Positions 25,956-35,200 of a stretch of 64,000 nt of DNA are shown one piece after another. Within the stretch, counting starts at the first letter, position 1, and the number at the start of each line of letters is the position of its first letter. The position numbers were made by a program, and so were the translations under genes. The notes beneath the pieces are model-generated. The model was not told where the DNA came from. It searched no databases and saw only the letters and a list, made by a program, of their open reading frames with translations. The DNA comes from Actinophytocola sp049647105 (GTDB lineage: Bacteria; Actinomycetota; Actinomycetes; Mycobacteriales; Pseudonocardiaceae). The DNA lies in NCBI RefSeq assembly GCF_049647105.1, contig NZ_JBARWZ010000313.1, forward strand, positions 1 to 64,000. The letters run 5' to 3'.

Positions 25956-25971
25956 GGCCGGTGTGCCGGCC
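25956..25971. terminator. Hairpin between convergent response regulator and LPMO
   Basis: Six-bp perfect stem GGCCGG/CCGGCC with a TGTG loop in the 67-bp gap between two convergent genes; likely a shared two-way terminator. Confidence 0.45.
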
Positions 25972-26007
25972 CACGGTTCTGGCGTGGACCGGCACCCCGA
26001 TTGCCTC

Positions 26008-26658
26008 TCAGCCGAAGTTCACGTCACTGCACCACATGTAGGTCTGGTCGAGGTGTGATGCCTGCCAGATCGTGAAGACGATGTGGCGTCCGGTGTAGCC
26101 GGAGGTCTGGACGTTGAAGGTGATGTCGTTGGCCGGTGCGAACCTGCCGGTTTGCGTGATGAAGTCGAGATTGCCCCAACCGAGGCGCTGGGTGGTGGGG
26201 TCGAATCCGTTCTTGCTGACATAGACCCGGAAGAAGTCGGCACCGTGACTGGCTTGATCGTACAGGTGCATCGTGAAGTTGTTGCTAATATTGGTGGTCT
26301 TCCACTGTCCGGGGTTGTTCAGGGAGTTGTTGCGCGCCAGGCCGTTGCTGCACAACTGTCCGTCAGGGGTAGCCCCTTGGAAGTTGCCGCCGAGTCCGTC
26401 CCGCAGTGCGCTCATCCAGTTCCACATGGTGTCGGCGTTGGCCTGGAATGCCTGCCAGCACATGGGGTCTTGCTGCTGCATGGCAGGGTTCATGTGGTCG
26501 CTGCCCCAAGCCTGCCAGCAATGGTAAGCGCGGGAAGCGGGATCGACGATCGTGCCGTGGGCCGAGGCCGTTGGAGTGAAGAGGAACAGGCAGGCCAGCG
26601 CGCTGATAGCCAGTGCCAGAAGACCGCGCCGCCTGGTGGTGCTATTGCTCATACGCAT
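26008..26658 (-). CDS. AA10 lytic polysaccharide monooxygenase (secreted)
   Basis: 216 residues from the ATG at 26658. The signal peptide ends at TASA and leaves His34 as residue 1 of the mature enzyme (HGTIVDPASR), the first copper ligand. The second His is about mature 105 (YDQASHGADFFRVYVSK), completing the histidine brace. Cysteines and the C-terminal TIWQASHLDQTYMWCSDV region match single-domain AA10 enzymes. It oxidatively breaks crystalline chitin or cellulose. A perfect CebR box 47 bp upstream points to cellulose induction. No carbohydrate-binding module is attached. Confidence 0.92.
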   Translation of the reverse strand: MRMSNSTTRRRGLLALAISALACLFLFTPTASAHGTIVDPASRAYHCWQAWGSDHMNPAMQQQDPMCWQAFQANADTMWNWMSALRDGLGGNFQGATPDGQLCSNGLARNNSLNNPGQWKTTNISNNFTMHLYDQASHGADFFRVYVSKNGFDPTTQRLGWGNLDFITQTGRFAPANDITFNVQTSGYTGRHIVFTIWQASHLDQTYMWCSDVNFG

Positions 26659-26704
26659 GGGTGAGGACTCCATTCTCCCCGCGGATCGGAGTGATCATTC
26701 GAGA

Positions 26705-26718
26705 TGGGAGCGCTCCCA
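26705..26718. promoter_or_regulatory. CebR operator upstream of the LPMO gene
   Basis: Exact 14-bp palindrome TGGGAGCGCTCCCA, the known binding site of the cellobiose/cellotriose-responsive repressor CebR of Streptomyces. It lies 47 bp before the LPMO start, inside the expected promoter region. Confidence 0.9.
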
Positions 26719-26936
26719 AGAATCCTCAGCGTATCCCCGACGGCCTGAAACTTCAACGAAACATCGGGACATCCCGTGAACTATTTCGCGCCACCCCCAC
26801 CCCGACCGAGAAGTCGATCTTTACCCGCCAGCACACGGTGATCGACCGCACGGCAGCCACAACTGAGCTGACAGGGAAAACGGCGGATGGCTTCGAAGGA
26901 ATACCCGTGCAATCCCGCGAGAATGACACGACTCGT

Positions 26937-28358
26937 CCGGTCGCTCGGCCTGGGCGCAGCACCTGCACGGCGCGCTGACGAACGCGGGCAACGACGGCTG
27001 GGCGCACAACGGTGTCGCGCCAGGGCGCACGCAGCTCACCGAGTACCCGAACCGCCAGCCCGCCACCGCACTCTGGTACCACGACCACGCGATGGCCGTG
27101 ACCCGCTTCAACGTCCACGCAGGACTCGCGGGCCTGTACGTGATCCGCGACGAGGAGGAGGACCGCCTGCGATTACCCGGCGGCGACCACGAGATCCCGC
27201 TGATCATCACCGACCGCAACCTCGACACTGACCCGGCGACCGGCACGCTCACCGGGCAGCTGCTGTTCAAGTTCCAGTACCTGCCGGCGACCGGCACCAC
27301 GGCTCCCGTCACCGGCCCGTTCACCCTCGTCAACGGCGTCAGCTGGCCCCACCTCGACGTCGACGCCCGCTGGTACCGCTTCCGCGCCCTCAACGCGGCG
27401 AACGGCCGCTTCTTCCGCCTCGACCTGGTCGACGAGGCCGGTGTCGTGCACAACGACGCGGTCCGGATCATCGGCACGGACGCGGGTCTGCTGCCCGCCC
27501 CGCGGCGATCCCGGCGGGGCGGGCTGACCATCACCCCGGCCGAACGCGTCGACCTGCTCATCGACTTCAGCCGCTTCCGGGGGCAGCGCCTGCGTCTGGT
27601 CAACACCGGCGCGTCGGTGGAACCGGACATCATGGAGTTCCGGGTCGAGAGCCGCGCCCGCAGCGACGCGTTTCTCACCACCCGCCGCACTGTCCACTTC
27701 GTACACCCGGGTGACACACGTCCCGGAAGACCACGACGAGGTGTTCGTCGCGACGACCCTGCCCAGTGTGTCCGGCCGCCCGCACCCGGAGATGTCGGAC
27801 TGAGGGACGCCGACGACATGCCGACCCGGTTCCCGGCAGAAGGCGTCATCCAGCTGACGGACCCGACCACGTACCCGGGTGCGCACGTTTTGCAAGGTGG
27901 CCCGCCTGTTCGACGAGACCACGACGATCTTCGTCAACCGCGACCGTTGGGTGGTGTGGAACCTGATCCAGCTGGGCGGTGCCCCGCACCCGATGCACAT
28001 CCACATGGCGCGGTTCCAGCTGCTGTCCCGCTGGAAGTTCGCGGACCTGACGGCGTTCGACCTGGCGGCCGGCGGCACCACCCGCCCCATGCTCGCACCG
28101 GTCGCCGGTTCGCCGATCGAGAAGCACGAGGAGGGCTGGAAGGAGACGTTCAGCCTGTGGGCGGGGGAGTGGATCCGGGTGGCTGGCCAGTTCGACGGTG
28201 CGACGGGACAGTTCATGTACCACTGCCACATCCTCGACCACGACGAGGGCATGATGCGCCCGTTCGTCGTGCATCCCCCGGAAGTCGCCCGGTTCCACAT
28301 GCACCCCGGCGGTGCGGGCCACCACGCGGGCAGCCCCGACCACGGCGGGCATCGGTGA
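26937..28358 (+). pseudogene. Multicopper oxidase (phenoxazinone synthase/CotA type), broken
   Basis: Frame one (26937 to about 27715) has HLHGALTNAG, LWYHDHAMAVTRF and FKFQYLPATG-type regions of a three-cupredoxin oxidase. At about 27710 the frame changes (VFVATTLPSVSGRPHPEM, then a stop), and again by about 27890, where ARLFDETTTIFVNRDRWVVW leads into HPMHIHMARF and FMYHCHILDHDEGMM, the type-1/type-3 copper ligands, ending at 28358. The N-terminal cupredoxin start is missing. At least two indels plus a 5' deletion make it inactive as read. It lies between two CebR-controlled oxidative enzymes. Confidence 0.75.
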
Positions 28359-28545
28359 ACCTCCCGCCGGTGCGCAGACGGCCAGGCTGAACGCGCACAG
28401 GCAATGAGGACACCGTGTCGCCGGGGTCGCGGTCGCCTGTCGGCCACCGGCGTGGAGGCCCGCGACCGTGCCGGTGCGATCGCTGTGCCCATGGGTTGCC
28501 CGTTGCCGGGTCTGGCCATGATGGGCTGACCCGCGGCCGAAACTT

Positions 28546-28559
28546 TGGGAGCGCTCAAA
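28546..28559. promoter_or_regulatory. Degenerate CebR-like box
   Basis: TGGGAGCGCTCAAA matches 12 of 14 positions of the CebR palindrome, 95 bp before a perfect copy. It could be a second, weaker site giving cooperative repression, or a decayed copy. Confidence 0.4.
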
Positions 28560-28640
28560 GCCGCGGAGCCGGGCTCGCGGGACTGTGTCAGGGCCTCGTG
28601 CGCGGCGCGGCTGGAGATTGCCGACAAATCACGCTACCGT

Positions 28641-28654
28641 TGGGAGCGCTCCCA
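28641..28654. promoter_or_regulatory. CebR operator upstream of the dehydrogenase gene
   Basis: Exact TGGGAGCGCTCCCA, 32 bp before the ATG, so it should overlap the promoter or transcript start. Implies induction by cello-oligosaccharides together with the LPMO and GH9 genes. Confidence 0.9.
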
Positions 28655-28686
28655 GATCGTCTCCACCCTGGCTGCGAGGAGTCGAA

Positions 28687-29886
28687 ATGTCGCGATGTCG
28701 TGGTCGCTCCGCCGGTGTGCTCGTCATCCTGCTCGTCCTTGTTCTGTCCGCGCTCGTGGTGCCATCGGCCGCGGCGGGTGGGGCTGGACCCCGGGCCGTT
28801 CCGTTGACCGAACTGACCGTGGTGTCCGAGCAGGTTGCGTTCGGCCTGCGGCGACCCGTTGCCATCGCCGGGTTGCCGGACGGGCGGATGTTGATCGCGG
28901 AGAAGGCCGGTACGGTACGGGCCTATCACCCCGACACCGGGCTCGCCGCCACGCCGGTGCTCGACCTGACCAGCCGGGTCGACACCTCGGGCAACGAGCG
29001 GGGGCTGCTGGGGATCACGCCCGCACCCGACTTCACGCGTACCGGCATGCTCTACGTGGCCTACACGAGCCTTCCCGCCGGGGCGCTCACCCTGGCGCGG
29101 GTTCCGCTCACCGCACCCGACCGGCTGCAGGTGCTGCTCACCCAGGAGCACGCCGAGTACAACAACCACAACGGCGGCCAAGTGGCCTTCGGGCGGGACG
29201 GGTTCCTCTACTGGTCCACCGGCGACGGCGGGCACGCCAACGACCCCTTCAAGTCCGGCCAGGACCTCGGCACGCTGCTCGGCAAGATCGTGCGGATCGA
29301 CGTCAACCGCGCCTGCGGCGGGAAGCCGTACTGCGTCCCCGCAGGCAACCCGTTCGTCGGGGTGGCCGGGGCCCGGCCGGAGATCTGGCTCTACGGCCTG
29401 CGTAACCCGTGGCGGTTCTCGATCGACGTGGACAACTCGCTGTGGATCGGGGACGTGGGGCAGGGGCTGATCGAGGAGGTCAACCACATCCGTCCGTCGC
29501 AGGGCGGGGCCAACCTCGGGTGGTCGTGCCGGGAGGGCACGCCGGTGTTCGACCAGCAGCAGTGCCGTGACGGGGTGCGCTACACCGATCCGGTGTTCGA
29601 GTACCCGCACTTCATGACCGAGGGCTGTTCGGTGACCGGCGGCCTGGTGTACCGGGGGTCGGCGACGCCGGAGGCGTGGGGAACCTACATCGCCAGCGAC
29701 TACTGCTCGACCCTCGCGTACGCCGTGCGTCCCAAGCCGCGTGGAGGTTACGAGACCGCCACGATCGGCACCTTCCCCACCCAGCCGACGGCGTTCGGCG
29801 CCGACGCGCAGGGTGAGTTGTACGTGCTCAGCGACCTGCCGGGCTTCCTGAGCAAGGTGCGGTTCGAGCGAGTGCAGAACCGGTAG
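28687..29886 (+). CDS. Secreted glucose/sorbosone dehydrogenase-like (PQQ-type) protein
   Basis: 399 residues; ATG 28687 has an AGGAG site and opens a signal peptide (GVLVILLVLVLSALVV, cleaved near 30). The rest is the six-bladed GSDH propeller: VAIAGLPDGRMLIAEKAGTV, GLLGITPAPDFTRTGMLYVA, the NNHNGGQVAFGRDGFLYWST blade, LGKIVRIDVN and YGLRNPWRFSID. The family oxidises aldose or sugar derivatives with PQQ; the AA12 group donates electrons to LPMOs. A partnership with the nearby LPMO is suggested by the shared CebR control, and is inference. No cytochrome or CBM domain is attached. Confidence 0.88.
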   Translation: MSRCRGRSAGVLVILLVLVLSALVVPSAAAGGAGPRAVPLTELTVVSEQVAFGLRRPVAIAGLPDGRMLIAEKAGTVRAYHPDTGLAATPVLDLTSRVDTSGNERGLLGITPAPDFTRTGMLYVAYTSLPAGALTLARVPLTAPDRLQVLLTQEHAEYNNHNGGQVAFGRDGFLYWSTGDGGHANDPFKSGQDLGTLLGKIVRIDVNRACGGKPYCVPAGNPFVGVAGARPEIWLYGLRNPWRFSIDVDNSLWIGDVGQGLIEEVNHIRPSQGGANLGWSCREGTPVFDQQQCRDGVRYTDPVFEYPHFMTEGCSVTGGLVYRGSATPEAWGTYIASDYCSTLAYAVRPKPRGGYETATIGTFPTQPTAFGADAQGELYVLSDLPGFLSKVRFERVQNR

Positions 29887-30255
29887 ACCCCGGGGGCGGG
29901 TGCCGTAGCCGCTCCCGCTTGACGAGGTAGCTGGCTCTCCGGTGCGCACGGCCAGCCGTCACGCGTGACGACGAGCCACGTGCCGGTTGTTGGGGATCAG
30001 TGTGCCGGGCCCGTTCAACAGGGGACCGGGATCTGTGTCAGGTCCTTCCGGTCGGCCGCCGGTTTGCAGGCATGTTCTTCGCGACGGCGAGAGAACCGCG
30101 CAGTGCCAACGGATGCCCGGTGCGATGTCTCGCAACGTGCCGTCGTTCGTGATCTCGACGACGCGGCTCGATCTGGGTGTCGGATAGGGCGTGCCGGACC
30201 GAGCCCTGGCGGCGGGGTTTGGCGGTCCTGCGGGCCGGGTTCTCGTCGGGCTTGA
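29887..30255. other. Gap between dehydrogenase and AbrB-like genes
   Basis: Convergent 370-bp gap. A weak stem (GCGGG...CCCGC) just after the dehydrogenase stop could terminate it. Otherwise nothing recognised. Confidence 0.3.
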
Positions 30256-30672
30256 TCAGTTGGTGAGGGAGGCGTGGTAGGTGGTGATCATCGTGTCCAG
30301 CGCGGCGAGTGGGTGCACGACCAGGACGTCGTGGTTCGGGTCGGCTGCCATCAGCACGAGGTCTCGGCAGTGCAGGCCGTTGCGGTGTCGCACTGCGGCG
30401 GGGACCACGAAGTAGGGCTTGGTGCCCATCGTGAATGCGCCGGTCTCGTCGCGGTGGGCCACGACCGAGCCGCCGAGCAGGACGATGTGCAGGCGGTCGC
30501 CGGTCGTCCAGCCGAGAACGTCGATTGTGGACCGGTTCGAGACAGCGCCCCAGGTGTCGATCTTGTCCATGCCGTACACGAGCGACCCGGTACGCGGCGG
30601 GCCTAGAAGATCAACTACGTCGAGGTGGGCGTTGCGGGCGGCGAGCCGCTGCCGTCCCACCCCGCAGCGCAT
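30256..30672 (-). CDS. AbrB/SpoVT-like DNA-binding domain protein
   Basis: 138 residues from the ATG at 30672. The second half carries the swapped-hairpin (AbrB/MazE) pattern: VYGMDKIDTWGAV, LGWTTGDRLHIVLLGGSVVA, then a second unit KPYFVVPAAVRHRNGLHCRD, LVLMAADPNHDVLVVHPLAA. Actinobacterial relatives with this two-unit layout and the closing LDTMI-x-x-YHASL are small transcription regulators often found near secondary-metabolite or mobile genes. The N-terminal 25 residues are atypical, so the start is uncertain. No toxin partner follows. Confidence 0.6.
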   Translation of the reverse strand: MRCGVGRQRLAARNAHLDVVDLLGPPRTGSLVYGMDKIDTWGAVSNRSTIDVLGWTTGDRLHIVLLGGSVVAHRDETGAFTMGTKPYFVVPAAVRHRNGLHCRDLVLMAADPNHDVLVVHPLAALDTMITTYHASLTN

Positions 30673-31319
30673 GCCAGCCGCCGAACCGATCCGCGACGTT
30701 CCGTGGAGCCGACACCCAGCAGGCCAACGTGACCAAGACGCTGACCCAGGACCGCCGGAGCCGATCTGGCGGATCCGCCAGCGTCTTGTCCGCTCGCGCT
30801 CGACGTGCAGGACCAGGTCCGGTCGCCATGCGCGGTCGCCGAGAGCGAAGGCATTGCGGTCGAAGGTGAACCTGCTGGCCATGGCCATCAGTGCGGCGCA
30901 GCCGGCGGTAACCATCGTGCATCGGCACCGGTAGGCATCGGGCCTGCCTATGCATCTCGCCCGGGTGCGTCGCAGTAGGTACTCCGCCTGCCCCAATCGG
31001 CCGGCGCATCGCTGGCGGCGGCTGCCTGGTACCCCGCCACCAGTTGACCACAGGAGCAATTGCCAAGGCATATTACGGAGGTGAGATTCTGGCGCAGCCC
31101 CCGTGCTGGGCGACCCTGGCGGCGAACATTCTTGTTCCGCATAGCGGCACGCGTGCTTTTACGTCTGGCCTGGCTGGGGTTATGTTGCTGCCCCAGTTGT
31201 TGGCGTCGCACTGAATGGAGTAGTCGTGACGCGATGGATGATCGAATCGTGGTGGGATCGCTCACCACCGCCGCAAGCATCGTTTTATCCGCAGGAGGTG
31301 CGCATGCGGACGTCGCATC
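30673..31319. other. Region without a supported gene
   Basis: About 650 bp with only compositional open frames on both strands; GC falls in parts, as often near insertion remnants. No repeat or RNA gene seen. Confidence 0.3.
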
Positions 31320-31690
31320 ACCGAGACGACGCTGCCGCTTCTTCACGATTCGTGGCTCGAACGTCCCTTCCCGATCCCGAGGAACCACGATCTGAACCTC
31401 GCCGACCGAATCCGAGATCACCGACTTCGACCGCGCACCATTTCGCATATTCGTCGACACGCGACCCGGCTCGGCCTCGTGCTTCGCATGCCGAGATGCT
31501 CGGTCATTTCCGCGTTCAACGCCGCTTCCAACACATTCTTGGTAACCGCTTCAAGAACCCGTCCGGACCGGTCAAATCCAGCCCCTGCTCCCGGGCCTGG
31601 TCCACCATCGCCACCGCCGCGACCTGCCGGCGACACCTCCCGACCAGCCTTCTTGACCTTATTCAGCTCACTCTTCACAAACCCAGACGT
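31320..31690 (-). pseudogene. IS256-family transposase, N-terminal remnant with frameshift
   Basis: Reads FVKSELNKVKKAGREVSPAG, FLEAVTKN-like LEAVTKNVLEAALNAEMTEH (the Mutator-type N-terminal box), and in a second frame NMRNGARSKSVISDSVGEVQ, IVVPRDREGTFEPRIVKKRQ. The frame change lies just after HLG near 31498. The DDE domain is absent. It abuts the upstream region of the PKS locus. Confidence 0.75.
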
Positions 31691-32243
31691 CATCACGCAC
31701 AGTGCCCATCCCGCCGAACCCAGGTCAGCGTATCGGGCCAGGAAACACCGTTTGGGGGACAGTCCCGTAAGCCTCTTGAAGTTGCCGCAATCCGGGCATA
31801 TTGTCGGGGTGAAGGAGTTTGGCATGCAGAGCCGGTGGATCTACGCGCGCGTCCCCATGACACAGGCAGGGGCAGATCGACTCTGCCATCTTGGCCATGC
31901 CGGTCATCGTACTTGTCCCGTGAGGCCGCGAAGCGCCGGCTAACGGCCGTATCGATCTTTAGTCATCGTGGGCTTTCCGGTTTGAAGAAGGTCGTCATGG
32001 CTTAAATTGTGCGTGTTGCTGACTGGAGGACCAGGTCACTCGCGACTCGACGTGTCTCGACACGTGACATTGGATCGTTACGGCGGCGTGGCAATTCGGG
32101 ACCACCGGTAAGACGGCAGCCCTGGAGGTTCGAAGCCGCGCCAGTTATGTAATGAACGGAATTTCCCGCGCATGTTTCGCACTCGGGCGTTGCGCGCTGT
32201 CGTCCGCCCGCGTCCAATACGAAGTTATATCAGGGAGCTGGCG
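31691..32243. other. PKS upstream region
   Basis: About 550 bp between the IS256 remnant and the first PKS gene. It contains a 16-bp palindrome (entry at 32050) and an AGGGAG ribosome site at 32229. No regulator gene is found here, so cluster control is probably encoded outside the window. Confidence 0.4.
32050..32065. promoter_or_regulatory. Palindrome ACGTGTC-TC-GACACGT upstream of the PKS
   Basis: Seven-bp perfect arms with a 2-bp centre, 178 bp before the PKS start. Size and symmetry suit a TetR- or LuxR-type regulator site. The protein that binds is unknown. Confidence 0.35.
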
Positions 32244-35200
32244 ATGGTTCACATCGAGGAACTCGTTGGCCGGGACGACAACTCGATCGCGATCGTCGGG
32301 CTGTCCTGCCGTCTGCCCAAGGCGCCCTCACCGGCGGCCTTCTGGTCGCTGTTGCGCGACGGACGTGACGCGATCGAACGTGTCCCGGTTGGTCAGTGGC
32401 GACCAGACGCGCTCGGACTCTGGGCGTCGCCTGACGCCAACCAGGTGGCCGGCCTGCGATGGGGGGGCTTCGTCGACGACCTGGACCTGTTCGACGCGGA
32501 CTTCTTCGGCATCTCGCCACCGGAGGCGGCGGCGATGGATCCGCAGCAGCGGCTGGCACTCGAATTGGGCTGGGAAGCCTTGGAGGACGCGAGGATCGCG
32601 CCCGCCCGGCTGGCCGAACAACAGGTCGGGGTCTTCATCGGTGCGGTGTGGGACGACTACGCCGTGTTGACCTACGGGTTGGGTGACGACGCCATCACCC
32701 GGCACACGGCGACCGGAACCAGCCGCGGGTTGATCGCGAATCGACTGTCGTACTTCCTCGGTTTGCGCGGACCGAGCCTCGTCGTCGACTCGGCACAGTC
32801 ATCGTCGCTCGTGGCCGTTCACCTGGCGGTGGAAAGTCTGCGGCGGGCGGAGTGCTCACTCGCCATCGCGGGTGGGATCAACCTCAATCTGGCGCCCCCG
32901 AGCGCGCTGACCGTCAACGCCTTCGGTGCCCTCTCCCCGGACGGGCGATGCTTCGTCCTGGATTCGCGCGCGAACGGTTATGTGCGGGGTGAGGGCGGTG
33001 GGTTGGTGGTGCTCAAGCCCGCGCGGCAGGCGCTGGCCGACGGCGATCCCATCTACTGCGTGATCCGCTCCAGCGCCATCAACAACGACGGCGGCGGGCG
33101 CACCTTGACCACACCGGATGAGGCAGCCCAGTCGGAGGTCGTGGCCCAGGCATACCGGCGGGCGGGCATCGCGCCCGCCGACGTCCAATACGTCGAGTTG
33201 CACGGCACCGGCACCAAGGTGGGGGATCCCGTCGAGGCCCGCGCCCTCGGCACGGTCCTTGGTGTACAACGACCGGCTGACCGTCCCCTGCTGGTGGGTT
33301 CGGCGAAGACCAACGTCGGTCATCTCGAGGGCGCGGCGGGTATCACCGGCCTGATCAAGACCGCGTTGTCGGTTCGCAACCGGGAGATCCCGCCGACCCT
33401 GCACCACCGTCGAGCCAATCCCGACATTCCCCTCGACACGTTGAATCTCCGGGTGTGCCGGACCGGCAGTGCGTGGCCGCGACCGGACCAACCATTGGTG
33501 TGCGGGGTAAATGCCATCGGGATGGGCGGGACGAACTGCCATGTGGTGTTGTCCGACGCCGGCGCCACGCCCACCGATGAGTCGGGAGGTGCGTCGGGAG
33601 GTGCGGAGGACACGGTGGCCGAGCCACCGGTATTGCCCTTCCTGCTTTCGGCACGCAGCCCGGCGGCGTTGCGTGCGCAGGCCCGGCGGTTGCACGAGCA
33701 CCTGAATCGCGAGGCGCATCTTTCCCTCGACGGCGTCGCCTACTCACTCGCCACGACCCGCGCCCTGTTTGAACACCGGGCCGTCGTGGTCGCCGGTGAT
33801 CGCACCAAGCTCCTCAAGGAGCTCGGCGCGGTCGGATCGGACGAGGGCGACAAACGGCTCCGCGGGGCGACGGCGGTCGCTGGCGAGCGGCTCGCCGTGC
33901 TCTTTTCCGGTCAGGGTGGCCAGTACCCGGGCATGGGTCTGGACCTCCACCGGACCTATCCGGTGTTCGCCGCGGCGCTGGACGAGGTCTGCGAGCAGTT
34001 CGAGCCGCATCTCGAGCACCCGCTGCGGGACCTGCTGTTCGCCCCGGCGAACAGTGCGCCCGCGGAGCTGCTCGACCAGACCGGGTACACCCAGCCGGCC
34101 CTGTTCGCGATCGAGCTGGCCGTCTACCGCCTGCTGCAACAATGGGGGCTGCGCCCCGATTTCGTCGCCGGGCATTCCGTCGGTGAGATCACCGCGGCAC
34201 ACGTCGCCGGGGTCCTCTCCCTGGCCGACGCCGTGACGCTGGTCGCCGCGCGCGGCCGGTTGATGCAGGCTATTCCGCTGCACGGTGCGATGATCGCCGT
34301 GCAGGCAACCGAGACCGAGGTGCTGGAACTGCTTGCGGGCCATGAGCACCTGGCGTCGGTGGCCGCGGTGAACGCCCCGAATGCTACCGTCGTGGCGGGC
34401 GACACCGATGTGGTCCAAGGCATCGGATCCGACATCGCCGCGCGGGGTCGCCGGACCAGACGGCTCCAGGTCAGCCACGCCTTCCATTCGCCGCACATGG
34501 ACCAGATGGTTGACCAGCTCGGTGAGATCGCTGCCGGGCTCTCCTACGCCGCACCGGACATCCCGCTCGTCTCGATGGTCACCGGCCAACTGGTCGGGGA
34601 GTCCGCGGAGGTCTCGGCGGATTACTGGGCCGGGCACGCCCGCAGCGCGGTCCGGTTCGCGGACGGCATATGCCGCCTGCGCGCCCTGGGTGCCGCACTG
34701 TTCGTGGAGGTGGGTCCTGGCGCCGCACTCGTGCCGATGATGCGTGACTGTCTCGGGCCGGACCAGAACACGCTGGCAGTGCCCACCCTCCGGGCACGAA
34801 GGCCCGGCCCGGTGAGCCTGCTCGAAGCGATGGGAAGCCTGCACGTGCGGGGCCGGGATCTCGACGTTCCCGCGGTGCTGGACGGATGCCGTCCGGCCAC
34901 TGTGGACCTGCCGACCTATCCCTTCCAGCGCGAGCGCCACTGGTTGGACGGTCGGCAACGCCCGCCGCGGGCCGGCCTGCCCGAACGCCAACGTGCCGAA
35001 GCCAAGCCCCCCCGACGCGAGCCGGCAGGCTCCTCCACCAGGAACAGGGCCCTGATCGACCTCGTGCGCACGCACGTCGCGCGAGTCCTGGATCATCCCG
35101 ATCCGCATGCCGTCGATCCTCAGCGCAGCTTCCGCGAGATGGGCTTCGACTCCGTTGCGGCCGTGCAGTTGAGCGAGGCGCTCAGCGCCGCGACCGGTCA

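Noticed and set aside
30256..30672. MazEF-type antitoxin
   Set aside because: AbrB-like fold is visible, but no toxin gene is adjacent, and the two-unit layout resembles free-standing regulators.
32274..33557. Dead KS by mutation
   Set aside because: Gln in place of Cys in a first-module KS followed by AT-ACP is the normal KSQ loading-domain form, not decay.
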